From Bacteroidales bacterium (lineage in GTDB: Bacteria; Bacteroidota; Bacteroidia; Bacteroidales; P3), in assembly GCA_031257915.1 (NCBI GenBank), contig JAIRNR010000007.1:62001-126000 (forward strand): a stretch of 64,000 nt of DNA, written 5' to 3'. The notes beneath the pieces were generated by a model. It was given only the letters and a program-made list of their open reading frames with translations, made no database searches and was not told the DNA's origin. Position numbers and translations under genes: made by a program. The stretch's first letter is position 1, and every line of letters starts with the position of its first letter. Shown here one piece after another: positions 29,998-42,103 of the stretch.

Positions 29998-30861
29998 ATG
30001 AATAAAGATATGAATTTACGTTTATTGCTCGTTAGCGTTTTGCTGACTGCTTGCGGTATTTCTTTCGGTCAAGTGCTTGACAACACTCCGCCGAGAGATA
30101 ATTTTTACGAAAAGGTCAATTTTAGGGATCGTGAGCCGCGTCCGTATGTAAACGTGCGTGACGCCGATGTTTATCAAAAATGGCGTGTTTGGCGTATGAT
30201 TGATTTTCGTGCCAAAATGAATCAATATCTGTACTATCCTATTGAACCTGTTCAAGATAGAGTTTCTCTTATGAGTTTGATACTAAAAGGAATGGAAGAC
30301 GGAACAATAATTGCGTACGATGCCATTACGGACGACTTCACAAAGCAACTCACATTTGAGGAATTTATGAAACAAAACACATCCGAAAGAGAAATACAAA
30401 AAGAAGATTTAGATAATCCGGGTGAGTATATTACAACGAAAGAGACGACCTCTTTCAGAAGAGAAAACGTGAAAATGATACGTTTAAAAGAAGACTGGTT
30501 TATTGATAAACAACGTTCTGTTCGCGATATTCGTATTCTCGGTATGGCTCCTGTTATTCAGCAGTTTGACGAAACGACAAATGAATTTAAGGGAAATCAG
30601 ACGCTGTTTTGGCTTTATTATGACCAAATCCGTCCCGAACTTGCAAAAACAGAATCTTTTAACCGTCACAACAGTGCCATGCGTCCCTCGTATGATGATG
30701 TTTTTAACGATTATCGGTTTTTTGAAAGTTACATAACGAAAATGGATAATCAGCAGGACCGCATTGTTCAGTCGTATGCACAAGGTCTTGACATTATGCG
30801 TGAGGCGGAAAAAATGAAAGAGGTGTTGTTTCTAATGGAACACGATCTTTGGGAGTTTTAA
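29998..30861 (+). CDS. gldN: T9SS ring protein GldN/PorN
   Basis: DVYQKWRVWRMIDFRAKMNQYLYYPIEP; DWFIDKQRSVRDIRILGMAP; operon position. Confidence 0.95.
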   Translation: MNKDMNLRLLLVSVLLTACGISFGQVLDNTPPRDNFYEKVNFRDREPRPYVNVRDADVYQKWRVWRMIDFRAKMNQYLYYPIEPVQDRVSLMSLILKGMEDGTIIAYDAITDDFTKQLTFEEFMKQNTSEREIQKEDLDNPGEYITTKETTSFRRENVKMIRLKEDWFIDKQRSVRDIRILGMAPVIQQFDETTNEFKGNQTLFWLYYDQIRPELAKTESFNRHNSAMRPSYDDVFNDYRFFESYITKMDNQQDRIVQSYAQGLDIMREAEKMKEVLFLMEHDLWEF

Positions 30862-30886
30862 ATGGCTCGTTATGCCATAATTTTTA

Positions 30887-30925
30887 TAAAAGCCGCTGTT
30901 CTTTTTAAACTGCGGCTTTTTTTTT
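30887..30925 (+). terminator. Rho-independent terminator after the porP-gldKLMN operon
   Basis: AAAAGCCGC...GCGGCTTTT stem (30888-30896 with 30912-30920) followed by a T run. Confidence 0.75.
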
Positions 30926-30930
30926 GAAAT

Positions 30931-33111
30931 ATGTTTGATTTTTTTGCACAGGAATTGACTTATCTTAAAGGCGTTGGTCCGGCAAAAGCCGCAGCAATGG
31001 CATCGGAGGGATTACGCACTTACGGAGATTTACTTGATTATTTTCCATTCAGATATATCGACAAAAATAATTTTGTTCATATCTCCGAAATAAAAGATGA
31101 TAATTCATACGTTGCACTTAAAGGAAAAATTATAAACGTCAGGGAAATCGGAGGACGATTGTTCGATAACAGACGTGGTGCCGGTGGCGGAAAACGTCTT
31201 GTTGCAACATTAAAAGATGAAACAGGTGAAATTGAACTTGTATGGTTTTCGGGTATTAAGTATATTTCTACAATAGTACGTCCCAATAAATGGTATTCGG
31301 TGTTTGGGAAACCGAGTTTATATTTGACGGATTTTAATATTACCCATCCGGAAATTGAAGAAATAGATGCTGCCGCCATAGCGGAAAGCAAAAACAGTGC
31401 GGCAGCGCAAGAGCCATTACAGCCTGTATATTCATTAAGTGAGAAAATGAAAAAGAGCGGAATTACAATACGCTCAATGGCTGCAATAACGAAAAATTTA
31501 CTTGAACAGGCGCGGCAATCAATTCCTGAAATTCTGCCGGCGAATATTTTACATGAATACGGACTTATAATGCGCGAACAGGCATACAGACAGATACATC
31601 ATCCTTCATCATGGGAGGAAATGCTTGCTGCGCGTAACCGTTTAAAGTTTGAGGAATTATTCCTGTTGCAAATGTTGGTGTTGCTTGCAAAGAAGCAAAA
31701 GAAACAGCAGAAAGGACATGTTTTTACGCGTGTAGGAGACTTTTTTAACAAATTTTACTACGAGCATATTCCGTTTGAACTTACTTCGGCGCAAAAGCGT
31801 GTTATTAAAGAAATAAGAGCTGATACGAAAACAGGACTTCAAATGAATCGTCTTTTGCAGGGGGATGTGGGCAGCGGCAAAACAATGGTTGCGCTGATGG
31901 CTATGCTGCTTGCATGTGACAATGGCTATCAGTCGTGTTTAATGGCACCGACGGAAATTCTTGCCCGTCAGCATTTTGCTTCAATTACGAAATTGCTTGG
32001 TAACGTCAGTAGCGATGACGGCACGCATGGCAACGTAAAAGGATTGCCGTTAAAAGTTGCGCTGTTAACAGGCAGCATAACTGCATCTGAAAGAAGGACA
32101 TTGTTACCTGCCTTACTTGACGGGCAGGTGGATATTCTTATTGGTACACATGCTTTGATTGAAGATAATGTGCGGTTTAATAATCTCGGGCTTGTTGTGA
32201 TTGACGAACAGCATCGTTTCGGCGTTGAACAGCGTTCACGTCTTTGGGAAAAAAACGATATTCCGCCGCATGTGCTTGTGATGACTGCAACGCCTATTCC
32301 GCGTACACTTGGAATGACACTTTACGGAGACCTCGAACTTTCTATTATAGACGAATTGCCGCCGAACCGCAAGGAAATAAAAACAATTCACGCTACGGAT
32401 GCGCAACGGTTGCGTGTATTCGGTTTTATGCGTGAACAGATTGCCGCCGGTCGCCAGATTTACGTTGTCTATCCGTTAATTCAAGAATCGGAAAAACTTG
32501 ATTTAAAAGATTTGATGGATGGATACGAAAGTATTTCGCGTGCATTTCCTTTACCCGATTACCAAATAGGCGTTGTTCACGGAAAGATGAAAAATGAAAA
32601 CAAAAATTACGAAATGCAACGCTTTAAAAAAGGCGAAACTCAAATATTAGTTGCAACAACTGTGATTGAAGTTGGTGTTGATGTACCTAATGCTACGGTT
32701 ATGGTTATTGAAAACAGCGAGCGTTTCGGACTTTCGGCATTACATCAGTTGCGCGGCAGAGTAGGACGCTGCGATAAACAGTCGTACTGTATTTTAATGA
32801 CAAAGGATAATTTGAGCGGCGATGCTCAAAAGAGGATTAGTACGATGACTTCAACGACTGATGGCTTTAAAATTGCTGAAGTTGATTTGCAATTGAGAGG
32901 TCCCGGAAATATACAAGGCACACAGCAAAGCGGTATGCTTAAATTTAAAATTGCCAATCTTTCTCAGGACGAAAAAATTATGTACTCTGCCCGCGCCGCA
33001 GCGATGGCTGTGATAAAAGATGATCCTCTTTTGAATAATCGGGAAAACTTCCTGCTTAGAAAAGAACTTAATGAAAAAAAACATGGCACATTCTGGGGAA
33101 ATATATCGTAA
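30931..33111 (+). CDS. recG: ATP-dependent DNA helicase RecG
   Basis: [59 protein letters not shown]. Confidence 0.96.
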   Translation: MFDFFAQELTYLKGVGPAKAAAMASEGLRTYGDLLDYFPFRYIDKNNFVHISEIKDDNSYVALKGKIINVREIGGRLFDNRRGAGGGKRLVATLKDETGEIELVWFSGIKYISTIVRPNKWYSVFGKPSLYLTDFNITHPEIEEIDAAAIAESKNSAAAQEPLQPVYSLSEKMKKSGITIRSMAAITKNLLEQARQSIPEILPANILHEYGLIMREQAYRQIHHPSSWEEMLAARNRLKFEELFLLQMLVLLAKKQKKQQKGHVFTRVGDFFNKFYYEHIPFELTSAQKRVIKEIRADTKTGLQMNRLLQGDVGSGKTMVALMAMLLACDNGYQSCLMAPTEILARQHFASITKLLGNVSSDDGTHGNVKGLPLKVALLTGSITASERRTLLPALLDGQVDILIGTHALIEDNVRFNNLGLVVIDEQHRFGVEQRSRLWEKNDIPPHVLVMTATPIPRTLGMTLYGDLELSIIDELPPNRKEIKTIHATDAQRLRVFGFMREQIAAGRQIYVVYPLIQESEKLDLKDLMDGYESISRAFPLPDYQIGVVHGKMKNENKNYEMQRFKKGETQILVATTVIEVGVDVPNATVMVIENSERFGLSALHQLRGRVGRCDKQSYCILMTKDNLSGDAQKRISTMTSTTDGFKIAEVDLQLRGPGNIQGTQQSGMLKFKIANLSQDEKIMYSARAAAMAVIKDDPLLNNRENFLLRKELNEKKHGTFWGNIS

Positions 33112-33116
33112 CTTTG
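33109..33116 (+). promoter_or_regulatory. -7 box TAACTTTG for uvrA
   Basis: 7 nt upstream of ATG 33124 and overlapping the end of recG. Confidence 0.55.
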
Positions 33117-33123
33117 CAAATCT

Positions 33124-36030
33124 ATGGCAATAGTGAAATTGAGGGATAACAGCAGCAACTTTTCAGGTAACAATAAGAACGACGAAAATAAAAGTGGTGG
33201 GAACATGTTGCAGGTGTTTGGAGCGCGGGTGCATAATCTTAAGAATATTAACGTTGAAATTCCGCGAGGGACATTCACAGTTATTACAGGGTTAAGCGGC
33301 AGTGGAAAATCGTCATTGGCATTTGATACTGTTCACGCTGAGGGGCAGAGGCGGTACATGGAAACGTTTTCGGCTTACGCACGCAGTTTTATCGGTAATA
33401 TGGAGCGTCCTGATGTTGATAAAATTGAGGGATTAAGTCCTGTGATTGCCATTGAGCAAAAAACGACAAATAAAAATCCGCGTTCTACTGTTGGTACTAT
33501 TACGGAAATTTATGATTATTTGCGGCTTCTGTACGCCCGCATCGGTGAAGCATATTCTTATATTACCGGTGAAAAGATGATAAGATATACTGAGGAGCAA
33601 ATGCTCGAAATGCTTGAAAAGGAATACAGCGATAAGGAGATTTTGCTGCTTGCACCGCTTGTAAAAGGGCGTAAGGGGCATTATCGCGAACTGTTTGAAG
33701 ATATACGTAAGCAAGGATTTTTGAAAGTGCGGATTGATGGTCAGATTAAGGAAATTATTTTCGGAATGTATCTTGACAGGTACAAGATTCACGATATTGA
33801 ACTTGTTATTGACAGGTTTATAGTAAGTAAAAAAAATGATACACGTCTGAAACAAAGCGTAAAGCAGGCGTTGAGACGAGGGGATAACAGTATTCTGGTA
33901 ATAGAGCAAAAGACAGAAACTGCGCGTTATTACAGCAAAAATCTTATGTGTCCCTCTTCATTTATGTCGTATCCGGAACCGGAGCCGAATACATTTTCGT
34001 TTAATTCGCCGTACGGTGCTTGCAGTTGCTGTAACGGTTTGGGAACAGTAACAAATGTTGATACGGAAAAAATTATTCCCAACAGTAATTTAAGTATTGC
34101 GCAGGGTGGACTTGTGCCGTTACAGATTGAAAGCAAAAGTGTGTGGAGAAATGAACAGACAGGCAGCAGTTATATGTCGCATCAGATAAAAAGGATTGCC
34201 GAAAAATTTAATTTTAACTTTAACACACCGCTTAAAAAAATTCCGCAGGAAGCAATAGATGCTATTCTCTACGGTATTACAGATGTTACAAAAGAAAAAC
34301 GTGCGGGAGTTATTATAGATAAAAAAATTGAGTTTGACGGACTTGTAAATCATATAGAAAATCTCTACAACAGTGATTCGACGTCATCGCAAAAATGGGC
34401 ATCGCAATTTATGAAGAAGCAGGTGTGTCCGGAATGCGGCGGCACTCGTTTAAATAAAATATCGCTGCATTTTAAAATTGACGAAAAAAATATCGCACAG
34501 CTTGCTGCTATGCAAATTAGCGATCTTTATACATGGCTTCTGGAAGTTGAGCCGCGCCTGAACGATTATCAGCGTAAAGTGGGTACGGAAATCTTGCGTG
34601 AACTCTCAATAAAAGTACGGTTTTTACTTGATGTGGGATTGCATTATCTTTCGTTGAGCAGAGAATCAACAGGACTGTCGGGCGGCGAGGCGCAACGTAT
34701 TCGTCTTGCGACACAAATCGGCTCAAAGCTTGTCAATGTACTTTATATTTTGGATGAGCCGAGCATAGGGCTTCATCAGCGCGACAATCGTAAACTTATT
34801 GTTTCGTTGAAGCAACTGCGCGATATGGGTAATACCGTTATTGTCGTTGAACATGATGAGGAGATGATGAGGGAGGCTGACTATATTGTTGATTTGGGAC
34901 CCGGCGCGGGCGAGAACGGTGGAGAAATTACAGCAGTTGGTTATCTGAACGATTTTATCAAGCAAAAAACAATCACTACCGATTATCTTAACGGCATACG
35001 AAAAATAGAGCCACCCGCGCAAATACGCAAGGGCAATGGAAAAGTGCTGACTTTAACAGGTGCGACAGGCAACAATTTAAAAAACGTTACGTTGAAACTT
35101 CCGCTTGGAAAATTTATTTGTATTACAGGCGTGTCGGGCAGCGGCAAATCGTCTTTAATAACGCAAACATTACGTCCGGCACTGTCAAAAATATTTTATC
35201 GCTCAAATGCGCAGCCGCTTCAATACGCCTCAATAGACGGAGTGCAGCATATTGACAAGATGATAGAAGTAGATCAGCAGCCTATAGGACGTACTCCGCG
35301 CTCAAATCCGGCAACGTATGTTGGTTTTTTTGATGAAATCCGCACTCTGTATGCAGCGTTACCCGAAGCAAAAATACGCGGCTATAAACCCGGACGGTTT
35401 TCATTTAATGTAAAGGGCGGGCGTTGTGAAAAATGCGGCGGTGCGGGCGTTGAAACGATAGAAATGAATTTTTTACCGGATGTTTATGTTACGTGTGAGG
35501 AATGTTATGGTAAACGTTATAATCCCGAAACACTTGAAATTCGTTATAAAGGCAAATCAATAAATGATGTTCTCGAAATGAGTATGAAGCAGGCTGAAAC
35601 GTTTTTTGAAAATATTCCGTCTATTGCGCATAAAATACATACGTTGAACGAAGTCGGACTTGGTTATATCTCGCTCGGGCAGGCAGCAACAACACTGTCA
35701 GGCGGAGAAGCGCAAAGGATAAAACTCGCTTCCGAACTCATAAAAAAAGGTACTGGAAAAACTCTTTATATTCTTGACGAACCTACTACCGGACTGCATT
35801 TTGAAGATATAAGAATACTGCTTGACGTGTTGCAAAAATTAGTGAACGCAGGCAATACTATTGTTGTAATCGAACATAATATTGATGTTATAAAATGTGC
35901 TGATTATATAATTGATTTGGGACCTGACGGCGGCACGGACGGCGGGTATATAACGGCAGAAGGTACGCCGCAGGAAATAGCGGCTAATCCCGATAGTGTA
36001 ACCGGAAAATATTTATTCAGATATATATGA
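33124..36030 (+). CDS. uvrA: Excinuclease ABC subunit UvrA
   Basis: [39 protein letters not shown]; two ABC signature regions ([24 protein letters not shown]); zinc-finger CxxC motifs. Start could be 33124 or 33205. Confidence 0.97.
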   Translation: MAIVKLRDNSSNFSGNNKNDENKSGGNMLQVFGARVHNLKNINVEIPRGTFTVITGLSGSGKSSLAFDTVHAEGQRRYMETFSAYARSFIGNMERPDVDKIEGLSPVIAIEQKTTNKNPRSTVGTITEIYDYLRLLYARIGEAYSYITGEKMIRYTEEQMLEMLEKEYSDKEILLLAPLVKGRKGHYRELFEDIRKQGFLKVRIDGQIKEIIFGMYLDRYKIHDIELVIDRFIVSKKNDTRLKQSVKQALRRGDNSILVIEQKTETARYYSKNLMCPSSFMSYPEPEPNTFSFNSPYGACSCCNGLGTVTNVDTEKIIPNSNLSIAQGGLVPLQIESKSVWRNEQTGSSYMSHQIKRIAEKFNFNFNTPLKKIPQEAIDAILYGITDVTKEKRAGVIIDKKIEFDGLVNHIENLYNSDSTSSQKWASQFMKKQVCPECGGTRLNKISLHFKIDEKNIAQLAAMQISDLYTWLLEVEPRLNDYQRKVGTEILRELSIKVRFLLDVGLHYLSLSRESTGLSGGEAQRIRLATQIGSKLVNVLYILDEPSIGLHQRDNRKLIVSLKQLRDMGNTVIVVEHDEEMMREADYIVDLGPGAGENGGEITAVGYLNDFIKQKTITTDYLNGIRKIEPPAQIRKGNGKVLTLTGATGNNLKNVTLKLPLGKFICITGVSGSGKSSLITQTLRPALSKIFYRSNAQPLQYASIDGVQHIDKMIEVDQQPIGRTPRSNPATYVGFFDEIRTLYAALPEAKIRGYKPGRFSFNVKGGRCEKCGGAGVETIEMNFLPDVYVTCEECYGKRYNPETLEIRYKGKSINDVLEMSMKQAETFFENIPSIAHKIHTLNEVGLGYISLGQAATTLSGGEAQRIKLASELIKKGTGKTLYILDEPTTGLHFEDIRILLDVLQKLVNAGNTIVVIEHNIDVIKCADYIIDLGPDGGTDGGYITAEGTPQEIAANPDSVTGKYLFRYI

Positions 36031-37691
36031 TAGAAATTCTCTGTACGGATAATGGCGTTAGCAGGCAGTATCCGAAAGGTATTACGCTGAGAGAAATTGC
36101 TAAGGATATGGATGTGCGGTTGGATAGCGAAGTTCTTGGTGCGCATGTGAACAACAAATTGCGTGAGTTGTCGTACGAAATATATGATAATACGCAGGTG
36201 TCGTTTGTTGATATTACATCTACAAGCGGCTATTTAATGTATGTTCGTTCACTTTTTTTCGTTATCTATAAAGCAATTCACAATATTTATCCGAAAGCGG
36301 TTTTTCGTGTGGAACACTCGCTCCCATACGGCTTTTATTGCGAAATAGAAAATTTAAAAGAATCACTGTATGATGATTCGTTAAAAAAAATAAAAAAACA
36401 TATAGAGAAAATTATAAAAGCAGATATTCCGTTTATTCACCAGTCGTTGCTCACCGAAAAAGTAATCGAACTGTATAAAGAGAAAGGGCTTTTTGAAAAA
36501 GTTGCTCTTTTTGAAACGAGAAATCAACTTTTCTCGGCAGTATATAAATTGGGGGATGAAATAAATTATTTTTACAGTGCTTTAATTCCTTCAACAGGAT
36601 ACATAAAGCAATACAGTATTGAACCGTATTACAACGGAATAATTGTATCTGTCCCCTCCGCTTCTGCGTCTGACGGTACTTTGGTTTCTTCGCAGGAAAA
36701 TGCGCAAATTCAACTTTTTGAAATTTTTCGGGAACATAAAAAATGGCTTGAAATTCTCGGTGTCCCATATTTGGGATATTTGAATAAAAAAATACTTGCG
36801 GGAGAATCGGGACGTCTTATAAAAATTTCCGAAGCACTGCATGAAAAGAAAATCGCACTTATTGCAGACAGGATAAAAGAACGCAAAAGTGCAAAAACAG
36901 TACTTATAAGCGGACCGTCTTCATCCGGCAAAACAACGTTCAGTAAACGGCTTGGAGTACACTTGCAGGTTCTCGGTTTTCAACCGCTTGAAATATCTCT
37001 TGATAATTATTTTGTAAATAGAGAATTTACTCCCAAAGATGAGAATGGTAAATATAATTTTGAAGTGCTTGAAGCACTTGATATTGATATGTTCAACAAA
37101 CATCTTCATTCACTGTTACAGGGTGAAGAAATAGAAATGCCCTCGTTTGATTTCAAAACAGGCAAGCGAATATCTACAGGCAACAAAATAAGAATGACAA
37201 CTAATACAATTCTTATAATTGAGGGCATACACGCTTTAAATCCCGCATTGACAAATAAAATTGCACGACATTTGAAATACAATATTTTTTGCTCGGCACT
37301 TACGCATATTGCGATTGATTCGCAAAATTTGGTGAAAAGTACCGACAATCGGATATTGAGGCGCATTGTGCGCGATTATCATTACAGGGGATATTCCGCA
37401 CAGGATACGATAAACCGTTGGGACAGCGTGCGCAGAGGAGAACATAAATATATTTTTCCATATCAGGAGCAGGCAGATATTATGTTTAATTCCGCACTTC
37501 TTTTTGAACTTGGCGTAATAAAAAAAGTTGTAGAGCCGTTGCTTTCGGATGTTCCTCAAAACAGCAAAGAATGTTTGGAAGCAGAACGGTTACTGAAATT
37601 TCTTTCTTATTTTAAACAGATAGATGCAACCGAAATTCCGCCTACTTCTATTTTACGCGAATTTCTTGGCGGCAGCAGTTTTATATACTGA
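36027..37691 (+). CDS. Nucleoside (uridine-like) kinase with TGS/ThrRS-like N-terminus
   Basis: N-terminal QYPKGITLREIAKDM TGS-like region; TVLISGPSSSGKTTFSKRL; phosphoribulokinase/uridine-kinase-like C-terminal half. Confidence 0.85.
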   Translation: MIEILCTDNGVSRQYPKGITLREIAKDMDVRLDSEVLGAHVNNKLRELSYEIYDNTQVSFVDITSTSGYLMYVRSLFFVIYKAIHNIYPKAVFRVEHSLPYGFYCEIENLKESLYDDSLKKIKKHIEKIIKADIPFIHQSLLTEKVIELYKEKGLFEKVALFETRNQLFSAVYKLGDEINYFYSALIPSTGYIKQYSIEPYYNGIIVSVPSASASDGTLVSSQENAQIQLFEIFREHKKWLEILGVPYLGYLNKKILAGESGRLIKISEALHEKKIALIADRIKERKSAKTVLISGPSSSGKTTFSKRLGVHLQVLGFQPLEISLDNYFVNREFTPKDENGKYNFEVLEALDIDMFNKHLHSLLQGEEIEMPSFDFKTGKRISTGNKIRMTTNTILIIEGIHALNPALTNKIARHLKYNIFCSALTHIAIDSQNLVKSTDNRILRRIVRDYHYRGYSAQDTINRWDSVRRGEHKYIFPYQEQADIMFNSALLFELGVIKKVVEPLLSDVPQNSKECLEAERLLKFLSYFKQIDATEIPPTSILREFLGGSSFIY

Positions 37692-37708
37692 TATGTGCAC
37701 TGATTCGC

Positions 37709-37716
37709 TAACTTTG
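37709..37716 (+). promoter_or_regulatory. -7 box TAACTTTG for porX
   Basis: 4 nt upstream of the porX ATG (37721). Confidence 0.6.
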
Positions 37717-37720
37717 TACT

Positions 37721-39280
37721 ATGGGAACAGCAACAAAAATTCTTTGGATAGACGATGAAATTGAACTGTTAAAGCCGCATATACTTTTTCTTGAAGGAAA
37801 GGGTATTGAGGTTGAAACGGTTAATAACGGCAGCGACGCGCTGTCTATATTGGAACATTTACACGTTGATATTATTTTTCTTGACGAACAAATGCCCGGA
37901 TTAACAGGACTTGAAACGCTTGCAAAAATAAAAGAACTCTACCCCTCGCAGTTAGTTGTAATGGTTACAAAAAGCGAAGAGGAACAAATTATGGATGAGG
38001 CAATTGGTGCAAAAATTTCCGATTATTTAATTAAGCCGGTAAGTCCGAATCAACTTTTTCTTGCAATAAAAAAACATACGGAAAAGGAACGTCTTATAGA
38101 GGAAAAAACAGGTATTGACTATCAGAAAGAGTTTCGCCGTATCGGTTCGCAGTTATCTTCTTCGTTATCCTATAAAGAATGGGAGAATATTTATAAAAAA
38201 CTTGTCCATTGGAATTTTGAACTTTCCGGCAGTACGGACGAAAATCTTAAAGAGATTCTTGAAAATCAATTTTCAGATGCCAACGCTTTATTTGCCCGCT
38301 ATATAGAAAGAAATTATCTGTCTTTTTTAAGGCAGAAACGTACGGATATGCAGTTTGAGATGAGCCATACGGTTTTGCAAAAAAAACTTTTTCCATTGCT
38401 TGGACAAAATAAAGTACCTGTATTTTTTATTCTAATAGATAATTTGCGATTTGACCAGTGGAAAATATTACAGCCGTTTTTAAAAAAAAGTTTTCCAAAA
38501 ATAAAAGAGGATACTTACATGAGTATTTTACCTTCCGTTACGCAATATGCACGCAACAGCCTGTTTGCCGGTCTTATGCCGTTGGAAATAAAAGAACAGT
38601 ATCCCGAATATTGGATTGATGAAGATATTGACGAAAATAAAAATCAATACGAAAAAGAACTTTTGGAACAGTATTTATCTCGTTGCGGATACAAGACGGA
38701 AATTACGTATAACAAAGTGTTAAATCAATCGTATGGAATAAAAATTATTGATTATCTGCCGAAAATGTTACGTACTTCACTCAACGTTATTATCTATAAT
38801 TTTGTTGATATGTTGTCTCATGCAAGTACGGAAATCGAACTGTTGCGTGAAATGTCAAAAAATGATTCTGCTTATCGTTCTCTTGTCGTATCATGGTTTG
38901 AACATTCACCGTTATATTCGTTGTTAAAGCGTATATCGGAAGAAAAGGTGAAAATTGTTTTAACGACAGACCATGGATCCGTGCGTGTTACAGATCCTCT
39001 GCACGTGCGCGGAGATAAAGAGTCATCTTTTAATTTGCGTTATAAAAACGGCAGCAATCTTGATTATAACAGTGCCGATGTTTTTGCAGTTAAAAATCCT
39101 GCCGACGCGTTCTTACCTTCGGAAGGACTTACATCTTCATATATTTTTTGCCGTAAATATGATTATTTTGTTTATCCGAACAATTATGCGCAATATGTAA
39201 AGTATTATAAAAATACAATTCAGCATGGAGGAATTTCACTTGAAGAAATGGTTGTGCCGATTATAACAATAGAGAGTTAA
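37721..39280 (+). CDS. porX: T9SS response regulator PorX (receiver plus PglZ domain)
   Basis: ILWIDDEIELLKPHILFLEGKGIEV receiver, IIFLDEQMPGLTGLETL; C-terminal alkaline-phosphatase-like/PglZ region VFFILIDNLRFDQWK, VLTTDHGSVR. Confidence 0.92.
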   Translation: MGTATKILWIDDEIELLKPHILFLEGKGIEVETVNNGSDALSILEHLHVDIIFLDEQMPGLTGLETLAKIKELYPSQLVVMVTKSEEEQIMDEAIGAKISDYLIKPVSPNQLFLAIKKHTEKERLIEEKTGIDYQKEFRRIGSQLSSSLSYKEWENIYKKLVHWNFELSGSTDENLKEILENQFSDANALFARYIERNYLSFLRQKRTDMQFEMSHTVLQKKLFPLLGQNKVPVFFILIDNLRFDQWKILQPFLKKSFPKIKEDTYMSILPSVTQYARNSLFAGLMPLEIKEQYPEYWIDEDIDENKNQYEKELLEQYLSRCGYKTEITYNKVLNQSYGIKIIDYLPKMLRTSLNVIIYNFVDMLSHASTEIELLREMSKNDSAYRSLVVSWFEHSPLYSLLKRISEEKVKIVLTTDHGSVRVTDPLHVRGDKESSFNLRYKNGSNLDYNSADVFAVKNPADAFLPSEGLTSSYIFCRKYDYFVYPNNYAQYVKYYKNTIQHGGISLEEMVVPIITIES

Positions 39281-39294
39281 AAGTGTAATCATAT

Positions 39295-39756
39295 ATGAAG
39301 TACGAAAGGTTTGATTACGATGAAAAAGAATTAACTGCTGTAGCGGTAAGATTGCTTGCGGTATTTAATGATGAAAGAGTTTTTGCTTTCTTTGCGTCTA
39401 TGGGTGCGGGAAAAACAACGCTTATAAAAGAGTTGTGCAGGGTACTTGGCGTAAAAGATATGGTAGTAAGTCCGACTTTTGCAATAGTTAATGAGTATGC
39501 GAGGGACAGTTTCAACGGCGGTTTTGACATCGGTACCGAGAACAGTATGAGTGTTTATCATTTTGATTTATATCGGCTGAAAAATGCGTCCGAAGCGTAT
39601 GATACCGGTTTTAGAGAAATTATTTTGAGTGGCTCGTATTGCTTTATAGAATGGGCGGAAGTTATGGACGGATCATTTCCTTCAAGATATGTGAAAGTAG
39701 AAATTTCCGTTGATGAGAAAACAGGATTAAGAACGTTAATTGCACAGAAAGTATGA
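39295..39756 (+). CDS. tsaE: tRNA t6A37 threonylcarbamoyltransferase ATPase subunit TsaE
   Basis: FFASMGAGKTTLIKELCRVLGV; SPTFAIVNEY; YHFDLYRLKNASEAYDTGF; CFIEWAE. Confidence 0.93.
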   Translation: MKYERFDYDEKELTAVAVRLLAVFNDERVFAFFASMGAGKTTLIKELCRVLGVKDMVVSPTFAIVNEYARDSFNGGFDIGTENSMSVYHFDLYRLKNASEAYDTGFREIILSGSYCFIEWAEVMDGSFPSRYVKVEISVDEKTGLRTLIAQKV

Positions 39757-40790
39757 AAAAAATTAAGGACGCTCAAACGCAAATTTTTATTGGTGAAGAT
39801 GTGCTTTTAAATCTTGATGAATATTTATCAAATGCGGTTGTTGTTGCTGATAAAAATTCTATGCAATATACACTGCCTTTATTGCCGCGTCTTTCCGGTT
39901 TGGAAGTAATACGTATTGACGGCAACGAGCGTTCTAAAAATATAGATACTGTTATTTTTCTTTGGAAAGAATTTGAGCGGTTGCAACTTGACCGCAATGC
40001 TGTTGTAATTTGCGTTGGCGGCGGGGTCGTTTGCGATGTTGTCGGGTTTGCTGCCGCTACGTATAAACGTGGAATAAGGTTTGTAAATATTCCTACAACG
40101 CTTCTTGCAATGGTTGACGCTTCTGTCGGCGGGAAAACGGCTATTGATTTGGATGGGATAAAAAATGTTGCAGGTGTTTTTGCACGTCCTGACAGGGTAT
40201 TTATTTATCCGCCGTTTATAAAAACGCTTCCGCATGAACAGATTCTTTCGGGGATAGCGGAGATTATAAAGATGTACGCAGTTACGAAACGGAAATTTTC
40301 CATTGAAAATTTTGATGTTTCAAATAATAATTTTACAGAGCATATTATCTTTGCCGTACGCGAAAAAGCACGTATTGTTTCGCATGATTTTAAAGAGCAT
40401 GGAAAGCGGAAAATATTAAATTTCGGACATACGGCAGGACATGCCGTAGAAGCATTTTTACTTTCGCAAAACAAAGAAATCACACATGGGGAATGTGTAA
40501 TGTGGGGTATGGTTGCCGAACTTTTTTTATCTGTGCGTCTGCTCGGATTTCCACATAGTGAGTATGAAAAATTTTTATCGTTTGCCGTTCGGCATTATAA
40601 GCCGCTGCATATAAAAACTGAGGATGTTCCCGCCGTTATAAACTATATGCGCAGCGATAAAAAAAATTACCAAAACAAAATAATGCCTGTATTGCTGCGC
40701 TGCTATGGTTGTCCTGTCTGGGATTGCGGCATGATTGATTATGCTCTTTTGACAAATATTTTGCCTGATTCTATACTTTTATCTTCTTGA
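39753..40790 (+). CDS. aroB: 3-dehydroquinate synthase
   Basis: VICVGGGVVCDVVGFAAATYKRGIRFVNIPTTLLAMVDASVGGKTAID; LNFGHTAGHAVE; HGECVMWGM. Confidence 0.95.
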   Translation: MKKIKDAQTQIFIGEDVLLNLDEYLSNAVVVADKNSMQYTLPLLPRLSGLEVIRIDGNERSKNIDTVIFLWKEFERLQLDRNAVVICVGGGVVCDVVGFAAATYKRGIRFVNIPTTLLAMVDASVGGKTAIDLDGIKNVAGVFARPDRVFIYPPFIKTLPHEQILSGIAEIIKMYAVTKRKFSIENFDVSNNNFTEHIIFAVREKARIVSHDFKEHGKRKILNFGHTAGHAVEAFLLSQNKEITHGECVMWGMVAELFLSVRLLGFPHSEYEKFLSFAVRHYKPLHIKTEDVPAVINYMRSDKKNYQNKIMPVLLRCYGCPVWDCGMIDYALLTNILPDSILLSS

Positions 40791-40903
40791 CTTTGTTGTT
40801 GTATTGCCCGACAGGGTTAATGCAATTTTTTATCGTGATATTGGAAGGCGATTGGTTCTAAAATGCAAGTTTCCATTAGAAAAGTTATAATTTACGTTAG
40901 GGG

Positions 40904-40947
40904 AAAGAAAAAATAAAACTTTCTCAAAAAAGTTTTATTCTTTCTTT
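40904..40947. terminator. Long AT-rich perfect-like hairpin (bidirectional terminator candidate)
   Basis: AAAGAAAAAATAAAACTT pairs with AAGTTTTATTCTTTCTTT with a single mismatch and a short loop; between aroB and the IS30 remnant. Confidence 0.5.
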
Positions 40948-41055
40948 ATTCTTGTAAAATTCGTCTTAATCTTAACGTTTTAAAATAAAAAGGGGAGCGA
41001 TTGCCCCCCAAAAGGTTAGAAATTCTTATTTTTGTGTGACTAAAACATAAAAAAC

Positions 41056-42027
41056 ATGAAACATCTAACCCGTGAACAAAGGTACACAATTTCTAAAATG
41101 TTATCAACAGGTGAAAGCCAATGCAAAATAGCGTTATATTTAGGTGTGTCTCAAGCGACAATCAGTAAAGAGATAAAACGTAACAGTGTATCTTACGGCA
41201 AGAAGTTACAATTACGTGAATACGTGGTTTTACACGCTCAACGTATGGTTGACAATCGTAAAGAACGTTTTGTAAAACGCCGAAAGTTCACCCGTGCTGT
41301 AGAAGATTTTGTTTTTTTGAAGCTGACAAAAGAACAATGGTATCCCTGTCAGATAGTAGGATATGCGCGTAAAGAAGGGCTTCCAATGGTTTGTGTGGAA
41401 CGTATTTATCAATACATCCGTAAAGACAAATATGATGGGGGCACCGTGTATAAACATTGTCGTCACAAATTAAAACGGCGCAAGCGTGATGTCTGTTCAA
41501 AGGTGGGCAACATTCCTGACCGTGTTTCAATTCACAGTCGTCCCTGTGTGGTTGATTCTCGTGGACGTTTTGGTGATTGGGAGATGGACTTGATACAGGG
41601 GAGCAATAACACGTTTATTTTGACGATGGTAGAACGCAAAACACGTTATTTGGAGATGATAAGATTGCATAGTGGCAAAAGGTCTGCTGGGGTAGCAACA
41701 GCAGTGAAAGATATACTATTGCCTTATAAAGACAAAGTACTAACGATAACCACTGATAATGGTTCTGAATTTAGCAAGCATAAAGAGATAGCAAAAAGTT
41801 TGAATGTAAAAGTATATTTTACCGATCCTTACAGTTCTTGGCAGAAAGGCACAATAGAAAACACTAACAAACTGATACGTCAATATATCCCAAAAAAAAT
41901 TAACTTTGACTGAAGATACCATCCAAAGTAGAATTTTTAATAACAAGTATTGCCTTGGGACCAGAAATGCCATCGGATTGTATCATTGGTTACTTTATAA
42001 ACCCAACAGAGCAGGAAATTTCAGTTA
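41056..42027 (+). mobile_element. Decayed IS30-family insertion sequence
   Basis: ORF 41056-41913: TREQRYTISKMLSTGESQCKIALYLGVSQATISKEIKRN HTH and FGDWEMDLIQG...TITTDNGSEFSKH...SSWQKGTIENTNKLIRQYIPKK DDE core; stops before the usual IS30 C-terminus, and a shifted frame encodes LTEDTIQSRIFNNKYCLG. Confidence 0.8.
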
Positions 42028-42103
42028 ATGCAGCAGGAAAAGTAAAATCAGAACTTGAAAAAATTTTGAATACAGATTTAAAAATCAATTGTCGAATTCC
42101 TTT

